Origin: Gammaproteobacteria bacterium
Lineage (GTDB): Bacteria; Pseudomonadota; Gammaproteobacteria; Xanthomonadales; Wenzhouxiangellaceae
Length of the DNA stretch: 64,000 nt
Direction of reading: 5' to 3'
Assembly: GCA_009908385.1 (NCBI GenBank)
Contig: JAAAPE010000075.1
Coordinates: 1-64,000, forward strand
Positions 44,409 through 52,979 of the stretch are shown here, in pieces. Both the position numbers and the translations under genes were made by a program. Positions within the stretch are counted from its first letter, which is position 1. Every line of letters begins with the position of its first letter. A model generated the notes under the pieces. That model was not told the origin of the DNA. It searched no databases and worked only from the letters and a program-made list of their open reading frames with translations.

Positions 44409-45344
44409 CTAAAAGCTGCGGTGAATGAACTCGGCCAGCCGCCAGTAAAGCGGGATGCCGACCAGCACGTTGAAGGGAAAGGTGATGCCCAGCGACGCCG
44501 TCAGCGACAGGGTGGGGTTGGCTTCCGGCACCGAGATGCGCATGGCCGCGGGCACCGCGATGTACGAGGCGCTGGCGGCGAGCACCGCCATCAGCATGGT
44601 GCCGCCCTCGGACATGCCGAGCAACCAGCCCACCGAGGCGCCGACCGCCGAGCCGAACAGGGGCATGACCACGCCGAATCCGACCAGGAACAGGCCGTAC
44701 TGTCGCAGGCTCCCGGCGCGGGCGGCCGCGATCAGCCCCATCTCCAGCAGGAAGATCGCCAGGATGCCCTTGAACAGGTCCATGAAAAGCGGCTCGATCG
44801 ATTTCAGGCCCTCCGGATCGGACAGCCAGCCGATCAGCAGTCCGCCGATCAGCAGCACGATGCCCTTGCCGAGGAAGACCTCGTGGGCGACGTCGCCCCA
44901 TCGCGTGTCGTTGTGGATGCCGCGCGCGAGCACGATGCCGACCAGGATGGCGGGAATTTCCAGCACCACCAGCAGCAGCGGCAGGTGCGGCTCGTAGCCG
45001 ATGTTGCGCGTGGCCAGCCAGGCCACGGCCACCGCGTAGGTGCCGACGCTGACCGAGCCGTAGTGGGCCGCGATCGATGCCGCGTCCGCGCGGGTGAAGC
45101 GGCCGAGCTTGCGCAGCACCGGAAAGGCGACCAGCGGCATCAGCAGGCCGATCATCAGGGTCGCCAGCACCGACGGCGCCAGCTCGAGGAAAGGCTGCTT
45201 CTGCAGTTCGATGCCGCCCTTCAGGCCGATCGACAGCAACAGCAGGATGGAGACGAAATCGTAGACCGCCTGCGGCAGCCTGAGCTCGGATTTCAGCAGC
45301 CCGGCGGCCAGGCCGAGCAGGAAGAAGAGGATGATCGGATCCAC
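44409..45344 (-). CDS. sbtA: SbtA-family sodium-dependent bicarbonate transporter
   Basis: The 311-residue integral membrane protein has about ten transmembrane segments in two inverted halves, as in the SbtA/DUF897 family. Conserved regions include AAHYGSVSVGTYAVA and, in the second half, ASASYIAVPAAMRISVPEANP. The start is uncertain: GTG 45344 begins the first helix, while an ATG 54 bases upstream would add a hydrophilic tail. SbtA imports bicarbonate with sodium. In a non-photosynthetic host it may feed anaplerotic carboxylation or the neighbouring bicarbonate-using Sua5 enzyme; that is inference. Confidence 0.88.
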   Translation of the reverse strand: MDPIILFFLLGLAAGLLKSELRLPQAVYDFVSILLLLSIGLKGGIELQKQPFLELAPSVLATLMIGLLMPLVAFPVLRKLGRFTRADAASIAAHYGSVSVGTYAVAVAWLATRNIGYEPHLPLLLVVLEIPAILVGIVLARGIHNDTRWGDVAHEVFLGKGIVLLIGGLLIGWLSDPEGLKSIEPLFMDLFKGILAIFLLEMGLIAAARAGSLRQYGLFLVGFGVVMPLFGSAVGASVGWLLGMSEGGTMLMAVLAASASYIAVPAAMRISVPEANPTLSLTASLGITFPFNVLVGIPLYWRLAEFIHRSF

Positions 45345-45518
45345 GGTAGTCGTTCGGTTCCTCGGTAGCAGTCTTGCAGGATCGGGATCGATCCGCAACC
45401 GGCATTCTAGCGGCTGGAGGAGATGCGGGGGAGTCTGGCGGTGTGTCTCTTGGTGACGTTTTCGGCCGGAGGAATCGGATGACGGGAATTGGTCGATTGG
45501 ATTCGCTACCGGCTCGTC

Positions 45519-46091
45519 TCAGTGCTCGCGTTTGAGTTGTCGGTGCAAACGCCAGGCGTAGATGCCCAGTGCCAGCGCAATGACCATTCCGACGCCGAAG
45601 CCCTTTAGCCAGTGAATTCGCATCTTGCCGGTGTCGATGTCGTGGCGGTGGTTCCAGATCTCGACGATCTTGCCGTCGCTAATGCGGAAGACATTGATGA
45701 TCGGCAGGCTGTGCTCGCCGAGCATCGCCCAGCCGCGGAGCGTGTCGGGCTGGAAATGCAGGGTCCAGCGCGTGGCGACGAGGTCGCCTTCGGCGATCTG
45801 GTAGTCGATCTCGCCGGACAATTCCCCCAGCGACCAGAAAAAGTCCGCGATGCGCTTTTGCCGGATGGCCGGTTCGGTCACGTTCTTGCGGTCGCCGGTG
45901 TCGTGAACGACATATTCCTCGGCCACGTAGTCGGCATACCGCTCGGTGTTCCCTGAAAACCACAGGTCTTCATAGAGACCCCGGGCGATTTGCTTGTTCT
46001 CGGCCGTGCCGGCCGTAGCGATCTGCGCGGAGCAAAGAAGTACTACGCCCAGAATGGCGCCGAAAGTGAATCGAGCGGGATGCGACTTGAT
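45519..46091 (-). CDS. SnoaL/NTF2-like protein with N-terminal signal, unusual start
   Basis: About 190 residues. A signal peptide (FTFGAILGVVLLCSAQIATA) leads into a SnoaL-like NTF2 domain (ENKQIARGLYEDLWFSGNTE, then YVVHDTGDR and WTLHFQPDT). A transmembrane helix lies near the C-terminus (VGMVIALALGIYAWRL), so the protein may be anchored. The first conventional start, GTG 45926, lies inside the SnoaL domain. The frame upstream offers only ATC at 46091, behind GGAG, which would give a sensible start IKSHPARF. Either an ATC codon is used or the start was lost by mutation. SnoaL proteins include polyketide cyclases and many unknown stress proteins. Confidence 0.65.
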   Translation of the reverse strand: MKSHPARFTFGAILGVVLLCSAQIATAGTAENKQIARGLYEDLWFSGNTERYADYVAEEYVVHDTGDRKNVTEPAIRQKRIADFFWSLGELSGEIDYQIAEGDLVATRWTLHFQPDTLRGWAMLGEHSLPIINVFRISDGKIVEIWNHRHDIDTGKMRIHWLKGFGVGMVIALALGIYAWRLHRQLKREH

Positions 46092-46129
46092 CGGAGGGCT
46101 CCGTTTGGTGGAGGGCGCTGTTTCCTGAT

Positions 46130-46157
46130 AATGCCGCGTTCCCGGAATACCGAACGC
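46130..46157. promoter_or_regulatory. Conserved boundary element, copy A
   Basis: AATGCCGCG at 46130-46138, an 11-base spacer and CCGAACGC at 46150-46157. The same two blocks occur at 50377 and 54547 with a 10-base spacer. Copy A lies between the SnoaL-like gene (39 bases from its proposed start) and kinase 1, 62 bases before the kinase ATG. The 62-base distance is identical at copy B, which suggests a promoter or operator. Confidence 0.6.
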
Positions 46158-46219
46158 ATGCCGATCGAAGCGATCGGTCCGCGCTGCCCCGGTATGGGCA
46201 GCGCCCGCTCGGGCGGGGT

Positions 46220-48766
46220 ATGCTGGTTGCGGTCATTGACTTGCGTGAACTCGCCAATCCGCGAATGCCGCCCGAGGACGATCCGAATCTGCTGAATCTG
46301 GCCGAGTCGGTCGCGGACGGTCGTGATGTCACCGGCGAGGCGGGATCGGATGCCCCGTCGGACAACCTGCGTCGTCTCGCGGCGCTCGCCGGCGTATTCA
46401 GTCGGTTTCGCGAAAGCGCGCCGGAGCCGCCGTTCAGTTGGGCCGGCCTGGAAGTCGAGTCGGTGGTCGGACAGGGCGGGTTCGGGACGGTCTACCGGGC
46501 CCGCGATCCCGTTCTGGCGCGTTACGTGGCGCTGAAGCTCATCGATCGCGGCGCCCTGGACGACGACGAATTCATGGGCGAAGCCCGTCGACTGGCCCGG
46601 GTGAGGCATCCCAACGTGCTTTCCGTCCACGGCGTCGAGCAGGCCGAAGGTCTCGTGGGCCTGTGGGCCGATCTGCTCGAAGGAGAAACGCTCGAGGAAC
46701 TCCTGGCGCGCGGTCCCGTGGACCGGACTTCGCTGCTGGCCATCGCCGCCCAGCTCGCCGAGGCCCTGCGCGCCGTGCACGCCGCAGGCCTGGTCCACGG
46801 CGACATCAAGGCCGGCAACGTGATGATCGACGCCGACGGGCACGTCACCCTCATGGACTTCGGGGCCGCCCACCAGGCGGTCGGCGGTCTCCTGCGATTC
46901 GGCTCGCCGCGCAACATGGCCCCCGAGTGCTTCGACGCGCCGTCCGGCTTGTTCGCGGCCGACGTCTACGCCTTCGGCGCGCTCCTCTATCGCATGGCCG
47001 CCGGTCGCCATGCCTGGGCGGATCTGGATCGGGAGCGCCTGGTCGCGCGCAAGCGCGGCGGCGAGCTCGACCTGAAACCGCTCGGCGGCCTGCCCCGTCG
47101 GTTGCGGTCGTTGATCACGGCCATGTTGGCGCCGACGCCCGATGCACGACCGGATATGGCCGGCATCGTCCGGCGCATCGAATGGCTCCGCTCGGCGCCC
47201 GTTCGGCGATTGCGAAGGGCCGCGGCGGTCGCGGCCGCACTTTGCCTGGCGATGCTGGCCGCCTGGATGGTCGACCGCAACGATCTGACTCCCGAGTCGG
47301 GCTCGTCCTTCGAAGCGTCGGTTGCCGTGATGCCCTTCGACGATCTCGATGCCGACAAGGAGCACGGCGATTTCGTCCGTGGTCTGTCCGACGAGATCCT
47401 GCATGCGCTCTCCGGGGTTGGCGGGCTGAAGGTCATCGGGCGCTATTCCGCGTATGCCGCCGTCGACGGCGAGCGGTCGGAAGCGGCGAAAAAGCTCGGC
47501 GTCGATCATCTGCTCCACGGTTCGGTCCGGCGAAGCGGCGATCGGCTTCGCGTCTATGCCGAGCTCACGCGCTCCGAAGACGGCGCGCAGGTCTGGTCGG
47601 AGACGTTCGACCGGCGGCTCGACGACGTCTTCCGGATTCAGGACTCGATCGCCGCCGAAGTGGCCAGGGCGCTTCGCGGCGTGACCATCGACGACGACCG
47701 AAGCGACGTTCGGCGCACCGATGTCGACCTCTACGAGATCTACTTGCGCGGCTTGAGTCTGCTCAATCGGCGCGGCGTCGACAACTTGCTGCGGTCGATC
47801 GAGTATTTCCGCGACGTGGTCGACCGCGATCCGCGATTCGCGCCCGCCTGGTCGGGGCTGTCGTCGGCCTACGCCGTCCTGCCGTCCTACATGAACGCGC
47901 CCGCCGACTCCGTGGAGAAAGCGCTGAAAGCCGCGCGGCGGGCCATCGAGCTCGATCCCGACGACGGACTGGCGCTGGGGGTTCTGGCCACCCAGCACAC
48001 GGTGGATCGGGAATGGCTGCAAGCCGAGCGGATGCACCAGCGATCCCTGGCGGCGTCGCCGAGCAGCAGCGTCCTGCAGATGTGGTACGGCGAGCTGATG
48101 GCGGAGACCGGTCGGCTGATCGCCAAGCGCGAGCGAATGGCTCTGGCCGTGGAACTCGATCCGCTGGCGCCGGCGCAGCGGGGCAATTACGGATGGGCGC
48201 TGATCGTCAACGGCGATTTTGCCGGTGGCCGGCGTGAATGCCTCAGAGCCTGGAACCTGGGCCTGGAAGCGATTTTCGTGTGGCAGTGCACGTACTACTC
48301 GCTGCTGTTTTCAGAACGCTTCGACGAGGCGAGAAGCTGGATCGAACGTGTGCCACGGGGCGCGACGTATCGACAGCAGGTGCGGTTGTTCCAGGCCGCT
48401 TATCGCGATCCCTACAATGCCGACAAGCATCAACGTGCGCTCGACGCGCTCGAGGAGGCGCGCGAGCACGGGATTGCCCATTGGGAGAGCGCCGCCTGGC
48501 TGAGCATGCTCGGCGAAACCGAGTCGGCGCGGCAAGTCATCGAAGAGGCGGTCGCTTCCGGTGACCTCGAGCTTGTCCGATCGCTGTTCGGGCCGCACTT
48601 CACCGCGCTGCAGGGTGAGGATCGTTTCGTCGACCTGATGCATCGCCTCGGTATGGTCGAATACTGGCGTGCGACGGAGTGGAGTCCGCTTTGCCGGCCC
48701 GTCGGCGGGCAGGTGGAATGTGCGCCGATCGTCGATGGATGGAGACGGTCTGAAGGTGAATCTTGA
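46220..48766 (+). CDS. Receptor-like Ser/Thr kinase with FlgO/TPR outer domain (kinase 1)
   Basis: The 848-residue protein has a cytoplasmic kinase domain: GQGGFG at 84-89, Lys106 in VALKLI, HGDIKAGN at 193-200, DFG at 213-215 and APE at 234-236. The Arg before the catalytic Asp is replaced by Gly (HGD, not HRD), so it is a non-RD kinase that may not need activation-loop phosphorylation. One transmembrane helix lies at about 335-351, preceded by a basic stretch. A FlgO/TolB-like domain (about 366-490) and TPR repeats (about 520-840) are predicted outside. It converges on the beta-helix protein gene and forms a pair that is repeated at 50466-54509. Confidence 0.9.
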   Translation: MLVAVIDLRELANPRMPPEDDPNLLNLAESVADGRDVTGEAGSDAPSDNLRRLAALAGVFSRFRESAPEPPFSWAGLEVESVVGQGGFGTVYRARDPVLARYVALKLIDRGALDDDEFMGEARRLARVRHPNVLSVHGVEQAEGLVGLWADLLEGETLEELLARGPVDRTSLLAIAAQLAEALRAVHAAGLVHGDIKAGNVMIDADGHVTLMDFGAAHQAVGGLLRFGSPRNMAPECFDAPSGLFAADVYAFGALLYRMAAGRHAWADLDRERLVARKRGGELDLKPLGGLPRRLRSLITAMLAPTPDARPDMAGIVRRIEWLRSAPVRRLRRAAAVAAALCLAMLAAWMVDRNDLTPESGSSFEASVAVMPFDDLDADKEHGDFVRGLSDEILHALSGVGGLKVIGRYSAYAAVDGERSEAAKKLGVDHLLHGSVRRSGDRLRVYAELTRSEDGAQVWSETFDRRLDDVFRIQDSIAAEVARALRGVTIDDDRSDVRRTDVDLYEIYLRGLSLLNRRGVDNLLRSIEYFRDVVDRDPRFAPAWSGLSSAYAVLPSYMNAPADSVEKALKAARRAIELDPDDGLALGVLATQHTVDREWLQAERMHQRSLAASPSSSVLQMWYGELMAETGRLIAKRERMALAVELDPLAPAQRGNYGWALIVNGDFAGGRRECLRAWNLGLEAIFVWQCTYYSLLFSERFDEARSWIERVPRGATYRQQVRLFQAAYRDPYNADKHQRALDALEEAREHGIAHWESAAWLSMLGETESARQVIEEAVASGDLELVRSLFGPHFTALQGEDRFVDLMHRLGMVEYWRATEWSPLCRPVGGQVECAPIVDGWRRSEGES

Positions 48767-48825
48767 TCATGACTGTATCGAAGAGGAGCCCATGACTTTT
48801 CGGCCGGTTTCGAATCCGGCCACGG

Positions 48826-50343
48826 TCACTGCTCGAATCGATCGCCGAATATCGGCGGCCCGCTTCCGAACTCGAAAGCACCGAGGTCGCAGGTCCCGAT
48901 GCGGGGCGCGCCGCGCTGGTCGTGTTCGACCGGGTTGCCGTCAAAGTCCGTGCAGCCACCGGGGTCGCCGGCGTCGATGGCCGGCGAACCGGGCTGCAAC
49001 GCATGGGTGTGTGTGGGTCCGAAGTTGTCTTGCAGCGGGCCGAGCTGGGGGTCGCTTCCGAGGATGACGCCGCTGGTGTCACCCGCCACCAGACACGGGG
49101 CAAGCGGGCCCGAAGTGGACGCGTTTTCGATCAGGTTGTAGCCGTCGGACTGCAGCGTGCCGGAGCAGTCTTCCGCCTGCGGATTGCCCGAAGGTGAGCC
49201 GTCGATGTTGTCGGCGACGATCGAGTTGCGCAGTTCGACGGTGGTGCTGACGCAGAACGGATTGCAATCGGAAGGCGGTTCCAGGTAAATGCCGCCGCCA
49301 TCGCCACTCCCATCGCCGTCGTGATCGGCGGTGTTGTTGGCTATCGTAGAACTGGCGATTTGCAGGCTCTTGCTGGCACAGACATAAATGCCGCCTCCGT
49401 CTTCCGTGGTCCTGTTTCCGCTGATCGTCGAGTTGACGATACGGCCCGGTTCATTACCGCAGAAAAAGATCCCACCGGCTTCGCTATCGTGAATCAGCGA
49501 ATCCTGGATCCAAGTTTGTTCGCTGGTGGAGTGAATGAAGATGCCGTATCCAAAAGTGGTCTCCACGCGGGATCGAAGCACCGTCAGGGAGCCAGAGGAC
49601 TCGATGGACGCGTCATCGTTGTCGCTTATCCGCGAGTCAATCAATGACAATTCTCCTTGATTCAGGATCCCTTGCGAGATTTGGCTGCCGGAGATTGTGC
49701 AACTGGTCAGAAATGCTGTTGCTTGATTGACCATATTGCCGCCTTCACTCGCGGTATTGCCCTTGAGCGTGCAGTTCTCCGACACCAGGGTGCCGGAATT
49801 GTGTATTCCTCCACCCAGGGAACTGCTCGAGCTCTCTATCAGGACGTCTTGCAGCGAAAGGTCTCCAACGTTTCGTACCCCTCCGCCAACGGCATCTCCT
49901 GGTTTCGGTCCCGCCGCTTTGCACTCCAGTAATTCGACCCGTCTCAGAGTCAGGTTTCCCTCGTTTAAGAGGCATCCGCCGCCACCTGTGCCCTGGAAAT
50001 AGCCGTAGCGAATTTGCAGATCCCGAATGGTGGCGGTCGTGTTCGGGAATATCCAGAACACACGAGCCGGAGCGGTATTCGGTGCGCTGGCCGCCTGAAT
50101 CGTCGTGTTGTCAACGCCCTGACCCTGAATCGTGACGTCCTTGTTGACCGAAATATCGAACTCGGTGTGGGGCAGGGAGCTGAGCAGCTCGATGGTGTCG
50201 CCGGCCGCGGCCTGACTGATCGCGCCTTGAATTGTGGTGGAATCACAGCCGCTGGGGCAGACCGTCCACGTCGCTGCGGGTAGGGCCGATGGAATGGACG
50301 CGAAACCGAGTGCGGCGAAGACCAGGGCGTAGGGACGGAGCAT
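48826..50343 (-). CDS. Secreted right-handed beta-helix protein 1
   Basis: The 505-residue protein has a signal peptide (cleavage near residue 23) and a conserved CPSGCD cysteine pair. A right-handed parallel beta helix (about 40-430) is marked by repeats like GGGIHNSGTLVSENC and by IVNSTISGN. A choice-of-anchor Q-type region follows (LQPGSPAIDAGD and GAPRIGTCDLGAFEF). It ends in PPIFGDRFEQ, the [IL]FxDxF signature. The fold suggests binding or cleaving of a polysaccharide, but no lyase active site is evident. Convergent with kinase 1 and divergent from kinase 2. About half identical by eye to beta-helix protein 2. Confidence 0.87.
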   Translation of the reverse strand: MLRPYALVFAALGFASIPSALPAATWTVCPSGCDSTTIQGAISQAAAGDTIELLSSLPHTEFDISVNKDVTIQGQGVDNTTIQAASAPNTAPARVFWIFPNTTATIRDLQIRYGYFQGTGGGGCLLNEGNLTLRRVELLECKAAGPKPGDAVGGGVRNVGDLSLQDVLIESSSSSLGGGIHNSGTLVSENCTLKGNTASEGGNMVNQATAFLTSCTISGSQISQGILNQGELSLIDSRISDNDDASIESSGSLTVLRSRVETTFGYGIFIHSTSEQTWIQDSLIHDSEAGGIFFCGNEPGRIVNSTISGNRTTEDGGGIYVCASKSLQIASSTIANNTADHDGDGSGDGGGIYLEPPSDCNPFCVSTTVELRNSIVADNIDGSPSGNPQAEDCSGTLQSDGYNLIENASTSGPLAPCLVAGDTSGVILGSDPQLGPLQDNFGPTHTHALQPGSPAIDAGDPGGCTDFDGNPVEHDQRGAPRIGTCDLGAFEFGSGPPIFGDRFEQ

Positions 50344-50376
50344 GGCGTTGGGGAAGCGACGGGTTCATCCGGGGAC

Positions 50377-50403
50377 AATGCCGCGAATCGCGAGACCGAA
50401 CGC
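50377..50403. promoter_or_regulatory. Conserved boundary element, copy B
   Basis: AATGCCGCG at 50377-50385, a 10-base spacer and CCGAACGC at 50396-50403. It lies 33 bases upstream of the beta-helix 1 ATG on one side and 62 bases upstream of the kinase 2 ATG on the other. It probably regulates one or both divergent genes. Flanking sequence GTTCATCC upstream of the block resembles GTTCATTG at copy C. Confidence 0.6.
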
Positions 50404-50465
50404 GCGATCTGGACATGGGCCGGTTCAACGGGCTATGTTTTTCGCGGAAGGCAGGGGCATCGCCG

Positions 50466-52973
50466 ATGCACGAAAGCGAATCGAAGCTGCTGGAGATCGC
50501 GCGCGTCGTCGCCGATGGCAATGCTCCGGAATTGTCCGAGTCCGCCAGCCCCGGCCTGGACAACCTGGGCCGACTGCATGCCCTGGCGAACAGGTTTGCC
50601 GAATGCCGGGGACAGGCTCCTGAGCCGCCCTTCCAATGGGCCGGGCTGGAAGTCGAGTCGGTGCTGGGCTGCGGTGGTTTCGGCACCGTGTATCGTGCTC
50701 ATGACCCGGCGTTGGGGCGCCCTGTCGCGCTCAAGCTGATCGATCGCAGCGCCCTGGCCGGCGACGACTTCATCATCGAGGCTCGACGTCTGGCGCGTGT
50801 TCGCCATCCCAATGTGTTGACGATCCACGGCGTCGATGAATCCGAGGGCCGGATCGGTCTTGCCACCGAATTGATCGATGGCGAGGCCCTGACTGAGCGG
50901 CTGGCAGAGTCAGCGAGGTTGACTGAAAGACAGCTGCTCGACATCGCCGGTCAACTCGCCGCGGCGATGCGCGCGGTGCATGCGGCCGGGCTGGTCCACG
51001 GCGATATCAAGGCGGGCAATGTCATGGTCGACGCGTCCGGCCACGTCACCCTGATGGACTTCGGGGCCGCCTACCGGGCCGATCAGCGACCTCGATTCGG
51101 CTCGCTGGACACCGCGGCGCCGGAAGTCGTCGAAGAAGGTTCCGGGTCACCGGCAGCCGATCAATATTCCCTCGGCGCGTTGCTGTATCGCGCCGCTGCC
51201 GGCGTCCAGCCGCATTCCGGGCCGAATCGCGAGGCCATGATCGAGAAAAAGCGCACGCGTGATCCCGACCCGGCCCCGTTGCGTCATCTTTCCGGACCGA
51301 CCCGGCGCCTGATTTTCGAGCTGCTGGCACGCGATCCGGCGGATCGACCCGACGCTGCCGAGACCGTTGACCGTATCTCCGAGATCAAGGCGAGACCGGT
51401 CCGGCGCATGCGCCGTTTGGCCCTCGCTTCCGTTGCCAGCGCCATGCTGATCGGGTTTCTCGTGACCACTATTGCTTTTTTTCAGGTTCGAGACTCGCAG
51501 CGCGAGACCGAAGCGGCGCTGAAGGAGGCCGAATCGGTCAATGCATTGCTGACCGACCTCATCGCGGCGCCGCGCCCGACCGAGGCGGGACAGACGACGA
51601 CGGTGGTCGAAGCCCTGGAACAGTTCGAGCCGCGCCTTGCGACGGCGCTGATCGACCAGCCCCGGGCCCGAGCGCGTTTGTTGCGAACGGTGGGTCATAC
51701 CTTCGTGCAATTGAACGACGCCGAGCGGGCACGGGACTATCTACAGAAAGCGCTGAATCTGGAAAATGAATTCGCTGATACCGATCAGGCCGCGCGACTG
51801 GATACGGTCGATCTTCTGGCACAGGCCGAACTCGCGGGCGATGCACCTGAGCGAGCGCTGGACCTGCTCAAGCCCGTGACGACTTCAGGCCTGGCGGCAT
51901 TGGACTCGGCCCACGAACTTCAGGTGCGGCTGGCGGTAACCCGATCCCATGCGCACCAACGGCTGGGCGAGCTCGAGGCCGCCCAGCGCTGGGCACGGCA
52001 GGCGATGGAGGCCGCGTCGGACACGCGGTGGCAGTATCCCGAGAATCGAATTCTGCCTCCCCTGCGAATGGGCAATGTCCTTCTGGCGCGAGGCAGGCCG
52101 ACGGAAGCCGAACGGTTTGCCCGCGAGGCGGTGTCGATCGCGAGCGAAGACCTACCGCCGCGCCATGCCAATGACCTTGCTGCCAGGGGCATGCTGGCCC
52201 AGATTCTCGTCCGAACGGGGCAACCCACAGAGGCATTGCCCGTCATTCGAAACGCCCTGACGGTATCGCAGGGCTGGCTGGGCCCCGGCCATTCGCGAAC
52301 GATCGTGTTTCGCAATCTGCTCGGGATCGTGCTGATGCACCTGGGCCGCTACGAGGAGGCCGAGACGGTCCTGGCCGGCTTGATCCAATCCCACGCTCGG
52401 GATCTGGGCGCGGAAAGTCCGCGGGTGCTGTCATTGCGCGTCAATCACGCCAATGCCCTTCGCTACCAGGGAAGGGTCGAATCGGCAATCGAGACTTATC
52501 GCGAGGTCGTGCGTGATGGGTCGGCACATCACGGCGAACGAGCCGGCCCCACGCGCGTGGCTCACGCCAACCTGTCCGAGGCCCTTCTCGAGGTCGGCAG
52601 AATCGAGGCGGCGAGACGCGAGGCGCAGGCCGCGCTGGAGATTGTCCTCGAGCCGTTCGGACCCTCGCATCCTTTCACCTTGCATGCCCGCATGGTGCTG
52701 GCGGCGGCGGACGCCGAAGACGGCCGGGCCGGATCGGCCGTTTCCGAACTGCGCGGGCTCGTCGACCGGTACTCGGAGATCATGGGGCCTGATGCGCCGT
52801 CGTCGTTGCTGGCCCAGACTTACCGCGTACGGGCGCTGCGTGCGGCGGGCCGCCCGGCGGAAGCCGAGCAATTACTCGGCAAGATCAGCGAGCTCGCCCG
52901 CGCGAAGCTGAACGAGAAACACCGCGTCGCACGCCGGATCGCCCGACTCCAGTCGAGACCTGGTAGTCGCTGA
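50466..52973 (+). CDS. Receptor-like Ser/Thr kinase with TPR outer domain (kinase 2)
   Basis: The 835-residue protein is a paralog of kinase 1 with the same opening pattern. The kinase domain has GCGGFG at 68-73, Lys90, HGDIKAGN at 178-185 and DFG at 198-200. It is again a non-RD kinase. A transmembrane helix (about 317-337) follows, but the FlgO/TolB-like domain of kinase 1 is absent. A coiled region leads straight into a long TPR array (about 390-820). The C-terminal part should be periplasmic. It converges on beta-helix protein 2 with only six bases between the stop codons. I infer a transmembrane receptor kinase; the ligand is unknown. Confidence 0.9.
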   Translation: MHESESKLLEIARVVADGNAPELSESASPGLDNLGRLHALANRFAECRGQAPEPPFQWAGLEVESVLGCGGFGTVYRAHDPALGRPVALKLIDRSALAGDDFIIEARRLARVRHPNVLTIHGVDESEGRIGLATELIDGEALTERLAESARLTERQLLDIAGQLAAAMRAVHAAGLVHGDIKAGNVMVDASGHVTLMDFGAAYRADQRPRFGSLDTAAPEVVEEGSGSPAADQYSLGALLYRAAAGVQPHSGPNREAMIEKKRTRDPDPAPLRHLSGPTRRLIFELLARDPADRPDAAETVDRISEIKARPVRRMRRLALASVASAMLIGFLVTTIAFFQVRDSQRETEAALKEAESVNALLTDLIAAPRPTEAGQTTTVVEALEQFEPRLATALIDQPRARARLLRTVGHTFVQLNDAERARDYLQKALNLENEFADTDQAARLDTVDLLAQAELAGDAPERALDLLKPVTTSGLAALDSAHELQVRLAVTRSHAHQRLGELEAAQRWARQAMEAASDTRWQYPENRILPPLRMGNVLLARGRPTEAERFAREAVSIASEDLPPRHANDLAARGMLAQILVRTGQPTEALPVIRNALTVSQGWLGPGHSRTIVFRNLLGIVLMHLGRYEEAETVLAGLIQSHARDLGAESPRVLSLRVNHANALRYQGRVESAIETYREVVRDGSAHHGERAGPTRVAHANLSEALLEVGRIEAARREAQAALEIVLEPFGPSHPFTLHARMVLAAADAEDGRAGSAVSELRGLVDRYSEIMGPDAPSSLLAQTYRVRALRAAGRPAEAEQLLGKISELARAKLNEKHRVARRIARLQSRPGSR

Positions 52974-52979
52974 CACGGG

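Noticed and set aside
43126-45405. Single long frame suggesting a fusion of Sua5 with an upstream domain
   Set aside because: The upstream part is an out-of-frame reading of the SbtA and SbtB genes; Sua5 has its own GTG start overlapping the SbtB stop.
46043-48037. 664-residue minus-strand reading frame opposite kinase 1
   Set aside because: It is a shadow of the kinase gene in GC-rich DNA. Its translation has no recognisable domain, whereas the plus strand has full kinase motifs.
48802-48821. ggccgg / ccggcc inverted repeat between convergent kinase 1 and beta-helix 1
   Set aside because: Only six paired bases with an 8-base loop and no T run on either strand; too weak to call a terminator.
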